From Artocarpus heterophyllus (Eukaryota > Streptophyta > Magnoliopsida > Rosales > Moraceae): a stretch of 64,000 nt of DNA. The DNA is taken from positions 15,616,218-15,680,217 of the forward strand of contig CM046327.1 in the NCBI GenBank assembly GCA_025403435.1. The letters run 5' to 3'. A program made the position numbers and the translations under genes. The notes below the pieces were generated by a model. It ran no database searches. It was not told where the DNA came from and was given only the letters and a program-made list of their open reading frames with translations. Positions 1 to 12,445 of this stretch are shown here, one piece after another; the first letter of the stretch is position 1; each line of letters opens with the position of its first letter.

Positions 1-692
1 CCTCAACGTGTTCCTTCTTAATTCAGTTGGCACCTTCTACCCACACGTAGGATAAAGAACGAGTCTAATATTAGGGAAATTTCATCACCTCTTTTCTTTT
101 TATCACAAGTAATTAATTTCCCAGTGCTACGTAGCATTGGGAAATGTCTTGTAGGCGTTGGATAAACTTACTCTGAAGCTATTTTTTTAGATTGTGTCGG
201 TAAATATTAATGTTCCGCAGGTTATTATAGTGTCAAAATTTATTGACGTCGGAAAATATACTTTTTTTTATAGTGATTTTATCAAAATAATGATTCCAAT
301 AAAGATTTTATGATGGTAGAATAATCATCATAAAAAATTTTATTAGTTTTATGACAGATAATTATACGACGGTTTTTAACTATTATAAAAATATACTATA
401 ATGATTTAAAACTATCGTATAATATATAGTTTTTACTAATAGATGCACTTGCAGTCATTTTACTCAAACTTGAAGGGCATGTGCATTGTACGCGTAGTCT
501 AGTTGAATTACTTATTGCACATAAAGTTACGTGTACCGTATACATTTCAAGCCTTTTACTCGATAGGTACCACGAGGGGCCATGTGAGCAATATCGATGA
601 AAAAGACGAACTGTCAGAAGTAGCATTATCAAGGACTGCCTGTATCGTGTTGGTGATGTGAATCTGTCATGAACCACGACCGGAACTTAGGG
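1..692. other. Gene-free AT-rich stretch with a possible degenerate CACTA-type end
   Basis: No supported coding region. Between about 250 and 445 there are short repeated phrases related to 'ctataatgatttaaaactat' and a tail 'tttttactaatag', which resemble the subterminal repeats and terminus of degenerate CACTA elements. No matching second end or 3-bp target duplication was found, so this is only a suggestion. Confidence 0.3.
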
Positions 693-845
693 CCCCCTGT
701 ATTATTTTTAAAATAAACGAAAATATTTTTGTTTTAAAAGGTAAATTTTTTTTAAAAATTATATTGAGAATATTTTTAAATTTTTTATCTTAAAAATATA
801 CAAAATATTTTTAAAAAAATTTAAGAATAAAAACAAACAAGACCT
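693..845. mobile_element. AT-rich palindromic MITE-like unit
   Basis: The left edge (GGCCCCCTGTATTATTTTTA) and the reverse complement of the right edge (GGTCTTGTTTGTTTTTATTC) are imperfectly alike, and the interior is an A/T palindrome of about 150 bp. The TIR match is weak and no clean target duplication is visible. Confidence 0.3.
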
Positions 846-1413
846 TATTTTTTTTCATTTTTAATGGAAAATTGGGTTAGCTTATACTTCTTTAAAATGT
901 TTACTTGTTGGTAATTATAACTTTTCCAATCTCATTTTTTAAATAAATAAAAAAGTTGCGTGTAAGAGATGATTAGGTGAATATAAGAGCAAAAAAAATT
1001 TCCTTTTTTTTTTTTTTAATGGAGGATGACACGAGGTACAATACAAAAATGGAGTCACGGGATAACAATATATGTTTGACCATAAAGGTTACATTCTTAG
1101 CAAACACGACTTTACTACTCAAGGATACTCCTTTTAGACGGAAAAAAGATATCAAAGCAATAGTACTCAAACTAACCACTCAATGTTTTTCCCTTCTTTT
1201 CGCTAAAGAACAAACCATTTTAATTCAATCGCCTCTACATTTGCAAAAATAACATAAGAATACAACTTAAGACATCTTCCAAATATGGTTTTGCATAAAC
1301 ATAAATCTTTATCAATTTGAATTTAATTAGCATATTTAATATGTAGCTTTGTCAGTCGTTCCATAGAAGAACAACTTTCTAAGCAAATTAGATAATATCC
1401 ACGTTCTTTAAAA
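846..1413. other. Gene-free AT-rich stretch
   Basis: Only short chance reading frames over poly-A/T runs. I see no gene or complete element here. Confidence 0.6.
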
Positions 1414-1556
1414 AGTGTTTGATATAATAGTGAGAACTGTTGATTAGAATTGTTTTTTATTGTAATATATAAATATTTTATGTTGTAAATTTTTTTTTAT
1501 TGTTACTGTAATGTATAAAAGTTTTACATTGTTTATAACTAAAAAGATAAAACGAA
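1414..1556. mobile_element. Tourist-like MITE, dispersed family, degenerate copy
   Basis: It begins with 'aagtgtttgatataatagtg' and contains the family core (a form of 'ctgtaatgtataaaagtttt') followed by 'acattgtttataac'. These match the better-preserved copy at 17024-17188. The right TIR has decayed. Confidence 0.5.
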
Positions 1557-3088
1557 CCGCTTTAATCAAATAAAAGGGTATGTGTGGTCAAAAAAAACAG
1601 CTCAAACAATGCTGTGACTCGTAAATGTCATTATGGCGTCAAGGTCTGTATGTTCCACACACACATACAAAACTATGTGTTTGTTTGTTTTGTGGTTCGA
1701 ATCACAGTTTAAATTATTTTATTACAATATTTTCTCTCATAAAAATTTAAATTTTCATTCAAATACTCGAATCAAACCGGCTCTATGTTTTCACATCAAT
1801 CGAGAAAACCCATGAAGCGGTTCTGACCCATCTTTAGGGCAATAATTCATGTAATGGACACCGGTCTGTCTCCATGCATTTCTGTTTCCCAACTAAACAA
1901 TTAATAACTCCTTTTTTTTTCTATAAATGAAAATTAATAATTATTTGATGGCTTTGTTTATGTGTCTTTTTCAAGGTATGAATGACTAATATCAACTCTC
2001 TTCAATGCGAGAATAAACTCACGGAACTTGGACTTTTTAATTATTTGAAAAAACACCACGTCGTAAGCTTGTGTTGGCGGAGACGTGGATTAGTTTTGTT
2101 ATTTTCTCGTTCACGAGCCGATAAGTTTGCAGAAGAGACAAAATAATAATAATAATAAATGATCAACCACATGATTCATCCAAAAAAAGAAGCTACCTTT
2201 ATGTCATCACAAGAAGTGTGTGCGTGTGTGTGGTGTATATATATATATAGACATATAAGGCCCTTGCCTCGTTCGCACCAAAGTAATATTGTTCTATAGG
2301 TAAAGTGATAACAGAATGTTATATTAAAGATAAAATCAAGTTTTAATCATCTGATATTGTCTTACATTTTATTCTAAAATAAAATTATATTATATCCTTA
2401 AATTAAAGACATCAAATTGAAAAAATAAAAGAGAAACAAATTTTATGCATATTCAAAATGTATTTGAATGGAGAATTTTAATTTGGACTAATTGTTTAAA
2501 CTTATTTTTTGGACTAAATTCTTCGTTCCAAACTATACTTCCTCAATGAAGTCGCAATGTTTCTACAAAAAGCGTAGCTATTTCAAATTTTTCACACTAA
2601 AGATATGGTTTACAACATATTGTAGAACAAAATATATGACAATATTGGATTATCAAAATTTGATGTTATCTTTCAAAAATGTTACTTTCTCTATAAAAGA
2701 ATGTTACGTTGGTGCAGATAGTCCACACCTTTTGGGGGCTGCGGACGGTAGACAAACCCATATATATATATAGGGTTTCTAGTGGAGCTTCTGTGAGACC
2801 GTGGGAGGTCCTTCAATGTAACATCTAAAAGAGAAAATCATACGTAACATGACAATAATTATTGACATAACATAGATATTGCAAAGGTGTAACATTGTTT
2901 TTAAATATGACTAAATTTTTTGATGTTACACCAATTTAATATATCAAAATTACACTCCTAACAAGATCAAGAATTTCTTGTTGTGCTATCTTTATAGTAC
3001 ATTAGATGATTTTGTTTCCATAAAATATCATTAAATGGGCATAGTCTAATCTCTAATTTATAGCAGTGACTCTCTAGATCTTAGCTGG
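1557..3088. other. Gene-free AT-rich stretch
   Basis: No supported gene. It holds short microsatellites (ATA-type near 2145-2160, TA near 2236-2250 and 2759-2772) and scattered MITE-like A/T palindromes without definable ends. Confidence 0.6.
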
Positions 3089-3238
3089 ATGTTAAAAGCT
3101 ATTTCTTGTAGTGATTTGAGTAGTTTTTCCTTTGAAAAGATTATACATAAATTCTAATAAAATTCTCTACGGAGAGGAAATTATAAGATAAAGATTTTTT
3201 GGATAGAGATTTATGTGGTTATAATAAAATTGTTTTCC
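3089..3238. repeat. Degenerate direct repeat, copy 1
   Basis: About 150 bp containing 'tggatgttaaaagctatttc' and 'agataaagattttttggata'. A diverged copy lies in the same orientation at 3589-3738. Its origin is unknown and it has no coding potential. Confidence 0.5.
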
Positions 3239-3588
3239 TAATTTTAAAAAAATAATTTTAGTTGAAAACTATTTTCTTTTCTTTAAATTTCATTCACAAC
3301 ATATACTTTGTCAAGACAACACAAACAACGATTTTTAAAGAAATAATTACTCATCCTTTTTTTTTTCAACTCATCTTTCTTTCATCCTTTTTTTTCTTTC
3401 TTATTCTTTTTTTTTTGTCACTTTTTTTATTAACATAATATTATAACTTCCTCTCTATTTTTCTCTTTTTTAATCATTATAAATTTATATGTATTTTAAG
3501 ATGTGTCTATATGTTTATTATAGATCATTATCTTAAACATATAACAAACGAAATCTGCATGCATATAGCGCGTGGTTTGGTTTCGGAA
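3239..3588. other. Gene-free spacer between direct repeats
   Basis: T- and pyrimidine-rich tracts around 3350-3470. No gene seen. Confidence 0.5.
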
Positions 3589-3738
3589 TAGTTGGATGTT
3601 AAAAAGGACTATCTCGGCAGTGATTTGGGTATTTTCCCTTAAAAATATTAAACATAAGTTCCAATAAGATTCTAGGTGGAGAGAAAATAGGATTTATTCT
3701 TTTTGTGGATAAAGATTTATGTAGTTATAAAATTTTCT
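3589..3738. repeat. Degenerate direct repeat, copy 2
   Basis: It carries 'tggatgttaaaaaggactat', 'gtgatttgggtattttccct' and 'ggataaagatttatgtagtt', aligned phrase by phrase with 3089-3238. Confidence 0.5.
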
Positions 3739-3942
3739 TCATGCTAGAGAACAACAGAGTTGCCAGCAGCTAGATTTGGCAGGATATGTGGCGGGGATGA
3801 GAGACGTCCCCGGTTATACATTGTCATATGTTTTGTCCAACCTACTGGAGACAATTGAGATATAAAAATTCAGGATAAATATCATATTCATCACGCTTAC
3901 ATTTTTTTTTTTTCTTAATCAACTTACAATTTATTTTTTTTT

Positions 3943-5092
3943 GAGTTAATTTTACTTTTGCCCTTTAAATTATATAACTTATCCTATTTTAACCCATAAA
4001 CTTTAAAATATAGTATATAACATCTCTGAATTATTCTACTTATCTCATTTTGCCCCTTCCATTAACAAAACCGTTAAATATTAACGGAATTGAACCAATA
4101 ATTTTACTTTTAACCCCTAAACTATGCAACTTGTTCTGTTTTGATCCCTAAAACTTTAAACTATAACAAATTACATTCTTAAATTATGAAACTTGTCTCG
4201 TTTTGACCCTTCTATAATTAAATCTATAGAATATTAATGGATTGAAACAAATGACCATTTTGATCTTTTGGCTCTATATATGTTTTCAACATATATTTTG
4301 AAATAAAAATATCTAATTTTTTTATCCATTACATAAGTTTTGCTATTTTTTCTTATATATATATATATATATATATAATTTTGTTGATAAAATTTTACTT
4401 CTTTTTGCTCAAAAAGTTTTATCAAATTTTCTCCATCATTTGTTTAAGATGAATTAAAGTAAAAAATTACTAATAAATAAAGAAAAAAACACTGGATATA
4501 TAGGTACCTAACAAAAACGACATATAGATAGTACAGTATAACTTACTTGTTATTTTTATGACCAAATTTTAAAGTTAAAAATTACGTAAATGACATAATG
4601 CAAAATACTTCGCTTAATTGGACTCAAAATAAAAAAAAAAAACTTAAAATTTATATTAATTTTAAGTCAACAAAAATGTACTTTTGTTTGTGAAATCCCT
4701 ATTTGCATGTCTGAAATGCATGAAGTCAATTATAAAAAATTTAATCTTGACTATCAATTTATAATTAATCGATCAGATACATCTATATATGGCTTAATTT
4801 ATTAATATTTAACGGATTTAATAATTAAATGGACAAAATAAGACAAGTTTTATTATTAAATGGTGTGATTTGTTATAGTTTAAGATTTAATGGTCAAAAT
4901 TAGACAAGTTGTATAGTAGGGGTAAAAATGAAACTATTGACTCAAGTTCGTTAATATTTAATTGATTTGCTAACAAAAGGGTCAAAACGAGACAAATTGA
5001 ATAATTTAACAGTGTAATTTATTACATTTTAAAGTTTACAAGCTAAAATAAGACAAATTATATAGTTTAAGAGTCAAAAATAAAATTAACCC
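3943..5092. mobile_element. Foldback / Mutator-like element with long TIRs
   Basis: The two ends are long inverted repeats of roughly 330 bp. The left end opens GAGTTAATTTTACTTTTG and the reverse complement of the right end opens GGGTTAATTTTATTTTTG. Each arm is itself a series of degenerate units of about 45 bp (phrases of the type 'taaactttaaaatat', 'acttgtctcgttttgaccc'), as in Foldback-type and some Mutator-like elements. A flanking TTATTTTTT (3931-3940 and 5093-5102) is compatible with a 9-10 bp target duplication, but it is low-complexity. No transposase frame is present, so it is non-autonomous. A (TA)n run lies at about 4351-4377. Confidence 0.7.
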
Positions 5093-5225
5093 TTATTTTT
5101 TTAAAAGAAAATCACGCTTCTCCATAGTAAGACTATGCCTATTGTCGGCCACGTGGGGGACTTGCGTTGGCAAACCCAAAGCGTGCATTTGAAAAATTTT
5201 GAACTCATATGTTATGGGAAAAACA

Positions 5226-5258
<33 letters not shown>
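5226..5258. repeat. (AAT)n microsatellite
   Basis: About 11 uninterrupted trinucleotide units. Confidence 0.95.
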
Positions 5259-5259
<1 letters not shown>

Positions 5260-6787
5260 TCACCGACGGTTGCAATTTGTGAAATTATATTAATACTATT
5301 AACTTGTTTGGGAAAAAACAATTCCAATTGTTTTTTATGGCTGCAAATACTTTTGTTAAAATGTTTTTACTCATAAAATTTAAGCTAAAAAACTGTTCAA
5401 CCCAAGAAAAAAAGCGTTCTAGCTACTCTTTCAAACAAATGTTATATTTAACACTAAAAATATAACAATTTAATCAAATTTGATGAAATTTGATGAAATT
5501 TTGACATTTATTTAATCCAATTTGATGAAGTTTTGACATTTATTTAATATTGTGTCACATCAATAAGGTGTTTTTATATCATATGACACAATTCTTTGAA
5601 GAATAATCATGAAACCTTGTTTTTTAAATAAGATAAAAAGAAAGAAGTAATTCAATTAAAGATAAATGCAAATAATAGGAAACTACTTTCAGTCAAAATC
5701 TTATTTTCGCAAATTTTGTTTAGTTAATATCACTATTTAAAATTTAGTTAGAAAATTAATTATTAATTGATAGATAAGGATTGATACTATAACCTAATTC
5801 ACTTCTTAGACGTAAGCTTAGCTTTATTTTTATTATTAAAGAAAAGTTTCTTATAATGTACAAGAACATAATAACTTTAAGATTATAATTGATAAATTAA
5901 ATAAGAAAAACGGTGAAAAGCACATTATTGCAAATTTAGTATAGAGTACCCTATTCATTACGTTTGATTATTCAATTAACTATACTTTTATTATAATATA
6001 AAATGCATCTAAAGTTCATGCATCATACAGTTATCGCTAATTTTTGTTCCCTTGTTGAAAGAATGATATACGTAAAGTTTGAATCAATTTTACAAAACAC
6101 TTCAAGCGTAAAAAATATTTCTACAAAAATAGACCACTTTTTCTTTTAAAATTATAAGACTTATTTAGAAGGATTTAAAATAAATAACTTTTAGCTTATT
6201 TAGTACAAAAGTTGCTTCTTTTAATGTGTTTGATTAAAACAAACAATTTGTTTTTTAATTTTTATTTTTATAAGCACTTTTTAAACAAATTAATAGCGTG
6301 CATTTAATTTCTGAACGTAGCAGCACAAACAATATTATGTAAACATTACAGAATTTGATGAACTATCAAAGTTCCAAAAAAAAAATTAAATCTGTTCGAA
6401 ATTTCTTCCTTACTCTTCATGGAATTTCCCCCAAAAGAAGGGGAAAAAAAAAAAAAAAAAAAAAAGCTGCCTGATGAAAGCGATGTGATGACTACTTTCA
6501 AGATCACATCATTCTATCATAAGTAAACAAATTTGACGCTTTGCATTAATCCATTTGCCAATAATTTCAAATTCTCACGCTCTCCAATGGGTACATGTGA
6601 TCCCTGGTCCCACCGCCGTATACCATACCAAAAACATAATCTTTGTGTTGTCTCCCAAAATCAACCTTAGGAACTTTTCTTCTGTATTTAAAACAAAAAG
6701 AAAAAAAGTCATAAAAAAAAAACGCGTTTTCAAAGCACTGCTGAGGGTTTCCCAAAGGTACCGTTCAAAGTGGTTTTTTTTTTTTTT
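5259..6787. other. Gene-free AT-rich stretch
   Basis: No supported gene. It contains a local tandem duplication at about 5470-5550 (phrase 'tttgacatttatttaat' repeated) and a poly-A run near 6445-6467. Confidence 0.6.
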
Positions 6788-7096
6788 AAGAGATTGGTGG
6801 CGCTACCCCTTATCCTTTCGGGCCCAAACCTAGAGCCGCCTTTGGGCTAGCCATCGGGACTTGGGCCACGAGAGGGGGATGCATCAGAGTTCTGTGAAGA
6901 GAGATACCATAATAGAGGGGGATCGGGTTTGTAGGGCCGAGTTGAAGAGAAGTCGGTGAATTTCTATGCCAGCGAGAGCTAGAGGTGGCTTTTGTGGCGG
7001 ATGGCATTGGCATTCATGGACTTCATGACAAATCTTGAGGCTGGACTGCAGCAGCGGCAAGATCTAGAAGCATGGTCGTCTTGCGGGGGTCCAAGG
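6788..7096 (+). mobile_element. Poly(A)-tailed retroposon-like unit, 5' part
   Basis: A moderately GC-rich block starts just after 'aagagatt' (6788-6795) and continues, after removal of the solo LTR, at 11078. No intact frame or recognisable domain is seen. It could be a 5'-truncated LINE or a processed pseudogene. See the 3' part at 11078-11760. Confidence 0.45.
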
Positions 7097-7619
7097 TGTG
7101 ACGACCCGCCTTTTCGGGCAGTCACTTTACTTACTTAAACATCCTTCGTAAACAGTAATCTTACTTACTTAGTAAGAAAATACTGTAGTAAAATTTTTTT
7201 TTTCTTTCCTTAAACGTTCTTTAAAAACTGACGCGACCTCTGTCGCATTCAAGTTGAGACATCGCTCAACACTTGCCCTTAAAATCATTTCAAAACGTTT
7301 CTTAAAACTTAATAAGAAACATTTATTAAATCATAGTTTAAAACTTTACTTTATAACTACATAAAACAGTTTGTAAACTGTATCTTAAAACTTTTAATAC
7401 TATTCATAAAACTTATTTTCTTTAAACTTTGAAAACACAACATTAAACAATGGAAAACATTTTCTTTACATAGCGGAAGCAAACAGTGATGGTATCCATA
7501 CCCAAATCTTCGCATCTGTCCTCCGCAGCACCCAGCTCTTCTAACGGGTCCCATTGGTCACCCATAAATTACCTACAGCATGAAAAACTTTTAATGAGCT
7601 TTCGCTCAGCAAGTTCAAA

Positions 7620-8020
7620 CATATTCTCACAAAGCATTTAAACATGCTTTAAAACTTTTCTCATGAAAACCTTTCTCTTGAAACGTTCTTCATGAACGTT
7701 TTCCATAAACATTTATGAAAATATTTTTCATAAACGTTTTCCTTAAACCTTTCTAAAAACGTTCTTTATAAACGTTTTTCATAGAACATTTCTGAAAACA
7801 TTTTTCATAAAACATTTCTTCAACGTTTTTCTTAAAACGTCATTCGTAAACTTTTTCTTGCAAACATGAAATGTTTTTCATAAACATTTAATGTAAAACC
7901 TTTCTCTTAAAACATTTCTTGAACGTTTTTCTTAAAACGTCGTTCATAAACCGTTTCTTACGTAAACATTTTTCAGAATGTTTTCCATAAACATGACATA
8001 TAAACATATCATAAAAAGCA
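7620..8020. repeat. Degenerate tandem repeat inside the solo LTR
   Basis: Short units related to 'cataaacgttttcttaaaac' recur roughly every 20-35 bp. No coding value. Confidence 0.65.
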
Positions 8021-8399
8021 TTCAAGCAACATTAGAATGCATGACTTCATTTATGCTCAATTATTAACTTTAATTATGAGCCTTTTATGAACATTCTATA
8101 AACTTAAATATTCATTTCTTTCTCAACCTTTATTCTTGTTCCTTAACTTTCTTTATCTTGTAACCTTCATTTTCCTTACTTTACTTTAGTGTTCGTACCA
8201 ACTCATTAATCATGAGATCATATACATGATGCTTCCCTTGTGGAAGACTTGAGACCATCAAACATTGAGGTCTTGTACCTCACCTTTAGGAGGTCAAACT
8301 TTAATTTCACTTTCATTACCTCATAACAAAGAGGCTGGTACGACACTTTCTTTTTATCTTAACGTTACCTTCTTATTAACTTTAGTGAGCATTTCAAAT

Positions 8400-8930
8400 G
8401 CAATCACATCATATGCAATACACTTGCAATTCATAGCTTGTACTATAAAATTTATTGCATAACAGATGCAACATATTGCATAATAAATGCAACATAAAAT
8501 GCAAACACATTTTACTAATCATAATTTGCATTCTAACACTCATTGCATAACAAATGCAACATATTGCTTAATAAATACATCATAAAATGCAAACACATTT
8601 TGCAAACTATAACTTTTATTCTTAAATTTATTGCACATCAAATGCAACTTATTGCATAGCAAATCCATCATTAAACCTTTAACTTAAACTATAAAACATT
8701 ATGCATTGTCATAATGCAAAACATACTTTCAATACTTTGAAAATCATAACTTAAACTTTTAAATAACGTTATGCATATCAATATGCAAATAAACCTTTAA
8801 CATAACGATTGCAAATTCATTGCAAATCTTTTTCTTGAACTTTAAAACTTTTTGCATAATAAATGCAAACATACTTTAAAAACAACTTGCTTAACAATTT
8901 GCAAACACATTTGCAAACATATAAATGAGC
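8400..8930. repeat. TGCA-rich tandem repeat inside the solo LTR
   Basis: The phrase 'attgcataacaaatgcaac' and relatives recur. One larger unit of about 118 bp is duplicated between about 8455 and 8680 ('cataaaatgcaaacacattt' occurs in both copies). Confidence 0.65.
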
Positions 8931-9719
8931 ATTTAAAAATCATTTACTTCATGCTGTAGGTGAGGTTTGAAACTTACCCAAACTATGCTCTAGCGTTCTC
9001 TATTCCGTTCCTTTCTCGTTCCTTTTCCTTCCATTGGTCGGCTTTTGTGTCCTGATCATACGACAGCCGGCTCATTAATTAACTTTCTTTATTATCAATC
9101 CACTCGATTGATAATAAAACGTAAACATTAATCATTCATTCCTTTTTCATAACTTGACTAGTATACTTTCGGTCTACCGTTCTTTTAACTCAACCTTATA
9201 AACCATCAGTTTACATTTCCTTCAATTAGCCTTGTAACCCACTGGGGTTACATTTTCTTTTTAACTTTGTAACCCATCGGTTACCACTCGTTTACTTAAA
9301 ACATTCCTCGTTAAATCTTGATCTCACATGACCGTTACGTTACTTAACGTATCACGGAACATTTTCCATCTAATAACATTATGCTAAATCGGAGTGTTCG
9401 ACTCCGTTCTAGCCGTTTCCTTAAAAATGACGATTTTACCCTTAACGGGTTTTTCGTCACCTTGTAACGTTATAAAACCTATTCTTACATAAAACAGTGT
9501 AACAATCACTGATCATGCATTTCATAAATTTCTATGAAAGCATCTAAAACAATTCATACTGCAGTCGAGATTCCTACTTACTTGAACTCCAAGCTAAGCA
9601 GATCCAGTTGTATCTCGCTGCATCTACAGTATGTGAAGCATCCTCTGCAGTGCTCCTCGAGCGACCATGAATGGCTAGGAATGCTTCCTGGAGATCATTC
9701 ATTCTTGAAAACGTCATTC

Positions 9720-10790
9720 TGGACTCCGATACTACTGTTTGAATCGCCTCGATCCGCGTGCAGTCGGTGCCGGACGATTTTCATCGGAGTGGAATTAGCT
9801 CCAACGGAGGTCAACATTGCGTTCAGAGCGTCGAAACGAGTCGGGAGGCGGTCTCGGATCTTCGATCGGAGGTCCGGATCATAAAATCCCATTTTGCCCT
9901 TTGACCGGCGTTGACCGGCGGCGGTTGGCTCCGTTGAGGGCTGAGCTCGAGCCTACCCCCCCTAATTCGACCCTCCTGAGTCGATTGGTGGGGTCAATTT
10001 CACCCAATTCGGCCTCCATCTGCTCCAATCGAGGATGGATTTCTCGGCTAACACCGGCGGCTCCGATCTCGGTCCTCCGGCGACGGTAGCCCAAAATTGA
10101 CTTGGGCGTTTTCTTCCCCGTGTCCCTCTGAGTGTTTCCCCTACGATGGGGCAGCTCAACACCGCGTGGAACGGCGGCCCGAAGCTCCCCACGGCGGCGC
10201 ACCAAGGCGGAGGTCGTTCTCCGGTGACCGGCCGTCATTTCGTGAAATTGAGGTACCAAATTTCTTCCTCTCGGTCCTCTGAAGGTGTTTGTGCCTTCAA
10301 TTTGGCACAAAACGGCCTATAATGGCCAACCCAAACACACCTACGGCGGCTCACGGCGGGTGCCTTCGTTCTCCGGCGAGGGGCGGCGGAAAGGAGCAAT
10401 TGACCGAGGGGTCTTGCTCGCTGTCGCCCTCTGATCATTTTGGCACCGGCGGTGTGCCACACCGCCACCAGGCACGACGGCTGCGACGGCGGCTCCACGG
10501 CGGCGACGGGGCAGCTCCGGCGAAGCCTTTCCAGCCAAAATTGAGCTGGAAAATTGGTACCATCTTGTTCCTCTCCTCACACTGAGTCCATAGACACCAA
10601 AATCACGTCGATTGGTGGTCGGACGGCGGAGAAATGACGTCGGGAAATTATGGGTTTCGCCGCCACTTTGGGCGGCGCGTGGGCCCTCCTCCGGTGGCTA
10701 TTTGGGTGGCACGACACCTCGTTGGACTCAGCTCAACGAGAGCTTCCCACTGGTATGGGAGGTGTCGAAAAATAACGCCGGAATCTCAAA
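9720..10790. other. GC-rich island inside the solo LTR
   Basis: GC content rises sharply, with many CGGCGG/GGCGGC phrases, and reading frames stay open on several frames of both strands, which is a composition effect. No domain is recognisable. In an LTR this position fits the transcribed R/U5-type or leader region, or captured sequence. I do not call a gene. Confidence 0.5.
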
Positions 10791-11077
10791 CGAGATTTGA
10801 GGAGAGAGAGAGAAATTCTAGAGAGAGAAAGAGGAGAGAGAAAGTCTCGAATTTGCTTTGAATTTCTGATTTTTTTCTTTTTTTTTTTCTTTTCTTTTTA
10901 TAAAAGTATAAAAAGAAATTGTGGTCCACACAATTCAATTCTTATACTGCGTTGCTCTAACACTGTATAATTTTCCATCTTATTATACAGTATTTTCCTT
11001 TAATTGTACTTTGTCTTAACATAATCTTTAATTTAATGCATTTTTAATGCACTAAAAATCTCGGGTGTTACACAAGG

Positions 11078-11760
11078 GGTAGGACGAGGACATCCTTGCT
11101 TCGGGCATAGCCGGAGGGGGTGGGACTTAGTGGTCAAGGAGCTAAAGCGGTGAAGCTCTTTGAAGCCAACTAGCACTCCCAACGGGTCTTGAGGATGGGA
11201 CGATGGAGGCAGGTGGTCGGAGTTGATGAATGTCAGCGGTCAAGGTAGCCCACAAATGGCCAGAATGGGAAGCGACAGTGGTAACGGCGGATTTCTCCCA
11301 TCTAGGGTCTTTCCTATATGTTTGTATCTTTTTTTATATTTTGTTTTTGTTTAGTTATGTATGGAATAAAAGAGGTGGTTTCCCTACCTTCATGCTCGGT
11401 TTGGTTTGTACACTCACTGTTTTGCAGTGGTATGTGTGAATTTTCTTGGCTAGAATTATGTCTAGGGTAGATCATAAGTGCCCTCAGACAGATATGTCCG
11501 ATTTCAATCAATTGGCTTCATCCATCGACAGTTGTAGAATCTTTTGAGCCAAGAGCTCTGCATTTAGAGTCAATTGGGTTTTCTCCTATGGGTATTGGCA
11601 CCGTTTGTTTTTCTTGTACTTTGTTGGTATATTAACGAGTCCAGTCCATGTCTGGGATCTTTTATGTCTAAAGTACAGTCATTTTGAGTTCTCATTTTTA
11701 GTACTGTTTAGGCGATTGAAGATTTGATTCCTCAAAAAAAAAAGAAAGAAAGAAGAGATT
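11078..11760 (+). mobile_element. Poly(A)-tailed retroposon-like unit, 3' part
   Basis: This continues the block broken at 7096. It ends in 'gattcctc' plus an A-rich tail (11733-11750), followed by 'aagagatt', the same 8 bp found at 6788-6795 before the 5' part. A tail plus flanking 8-bp repeat is the signature of target-primed retroposition (LINE, SINE or processed transcript). The interior (about 0.95 kb without the LTR) shows no intact frame. Confidence 0.45.
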
Positions 11761-12242
11761 TTATTATTTATTTATTTGTTGAATACTAAGCCCGTGAGAT
11801 TACTTGGTCCGTTTATTATGGTGGGAAGAAAAGAAGATGGCAAAGATAGGTTGGTTGGCAGGTGGAACCTCCTCGTCCCAGTATCATCACTCACCCACTT
11901 AAGGCACATTTGTTTATTTATTTATTCATAATTGCATTGAATACAAATCACAAGGGACAGACACCCGTGATCCAAAACACGTAGCATTCAAGGCTTTTTC
12001 TGCATAATGGATGTTTAGTTTTTCCCCTTTGAAAATTGGGCTTTTATTCAGTAAGAATACTTATTGGTAAGGCATGTTTCTAATTGCTATATTTGATCGA
12101 AATCAGATTTATAACACATAACTGAGGATTAAAATAGAGATCCTGTCCGTAGATTATTTTTTTCGATTCCCAAGAAAAAAAATGTGGCTCTTTGAGACAT
12201 TTACGGTTCTACTCCCTTAACTTTTCACAATCTGCAAGTTAT

Positions 12243-12375
12243 AGAGTGTTTAAGAAATCAGTTTAAATTAATAGTTTAAAAAAATATAGTAATAATTTAA
12301 ATTTGTAAGAGAAAACACTACAGTAAACTTAGTTTAAACTAAAACTTTTTGACTCAAATCGAATCCCAAACACAT
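12243..12375. mobile_element. Tourist-like MITE, degenerate copy
   Basis: The ends 'gagtgtttaagaaatc' and 'gaatcccaaacacatgc' form an imperfect inverted pair of the family type GTGTTTGG...CCAAACAC. The core 'cactacagtaaac' is retained. Confidence 0.45.
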
Positions 12376-12445
12376 GCAATTAGTAAATTATCACTTAATT
12401 TAACAAAATATTACAAAGCTTTTTTAAATCAACGACGATTTTAAC

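Larger units (their letters stand above)
7097..11072 (-). mobile_element. 4-kb solo LTR, gypsy-like, TSD CAAGG
   Basis: It runs from TGTGACGACCCG to CGGGTGTTACA, with TG...CA ends and short inverted termini. It is flanked by a perfect 5-bp duplication CAAGG (7092-7096 and 11073-11077). No primer-binding site, polypurine tract or gag/pol lies inside, so it is a solo LTR left by LTR-LTR recombination. At 3976 bp it is long, as in some Tekay/Ogre-type gypsy elements (family inferred). The minus orientation is suggested by a TATAAAAG-type box on the minus strand near 10900 followed by CT-rich sequence. It interrupts an older retroposon-like unit. Confidence 0.85.

Noticed and set aside
1690..1705. 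'ggttcgaatc', like a tRNA T-loop
   Set aside because: No acceptor stem, D-arm or anticodon arm can be formed around it.
9879..10861. Cluster of open frames, up to 143 codons, in the GC-rich island
   Set aside because: They lie inside a solo LTR, occur in nearly all frames, are rich in R/P/G and lack domains.
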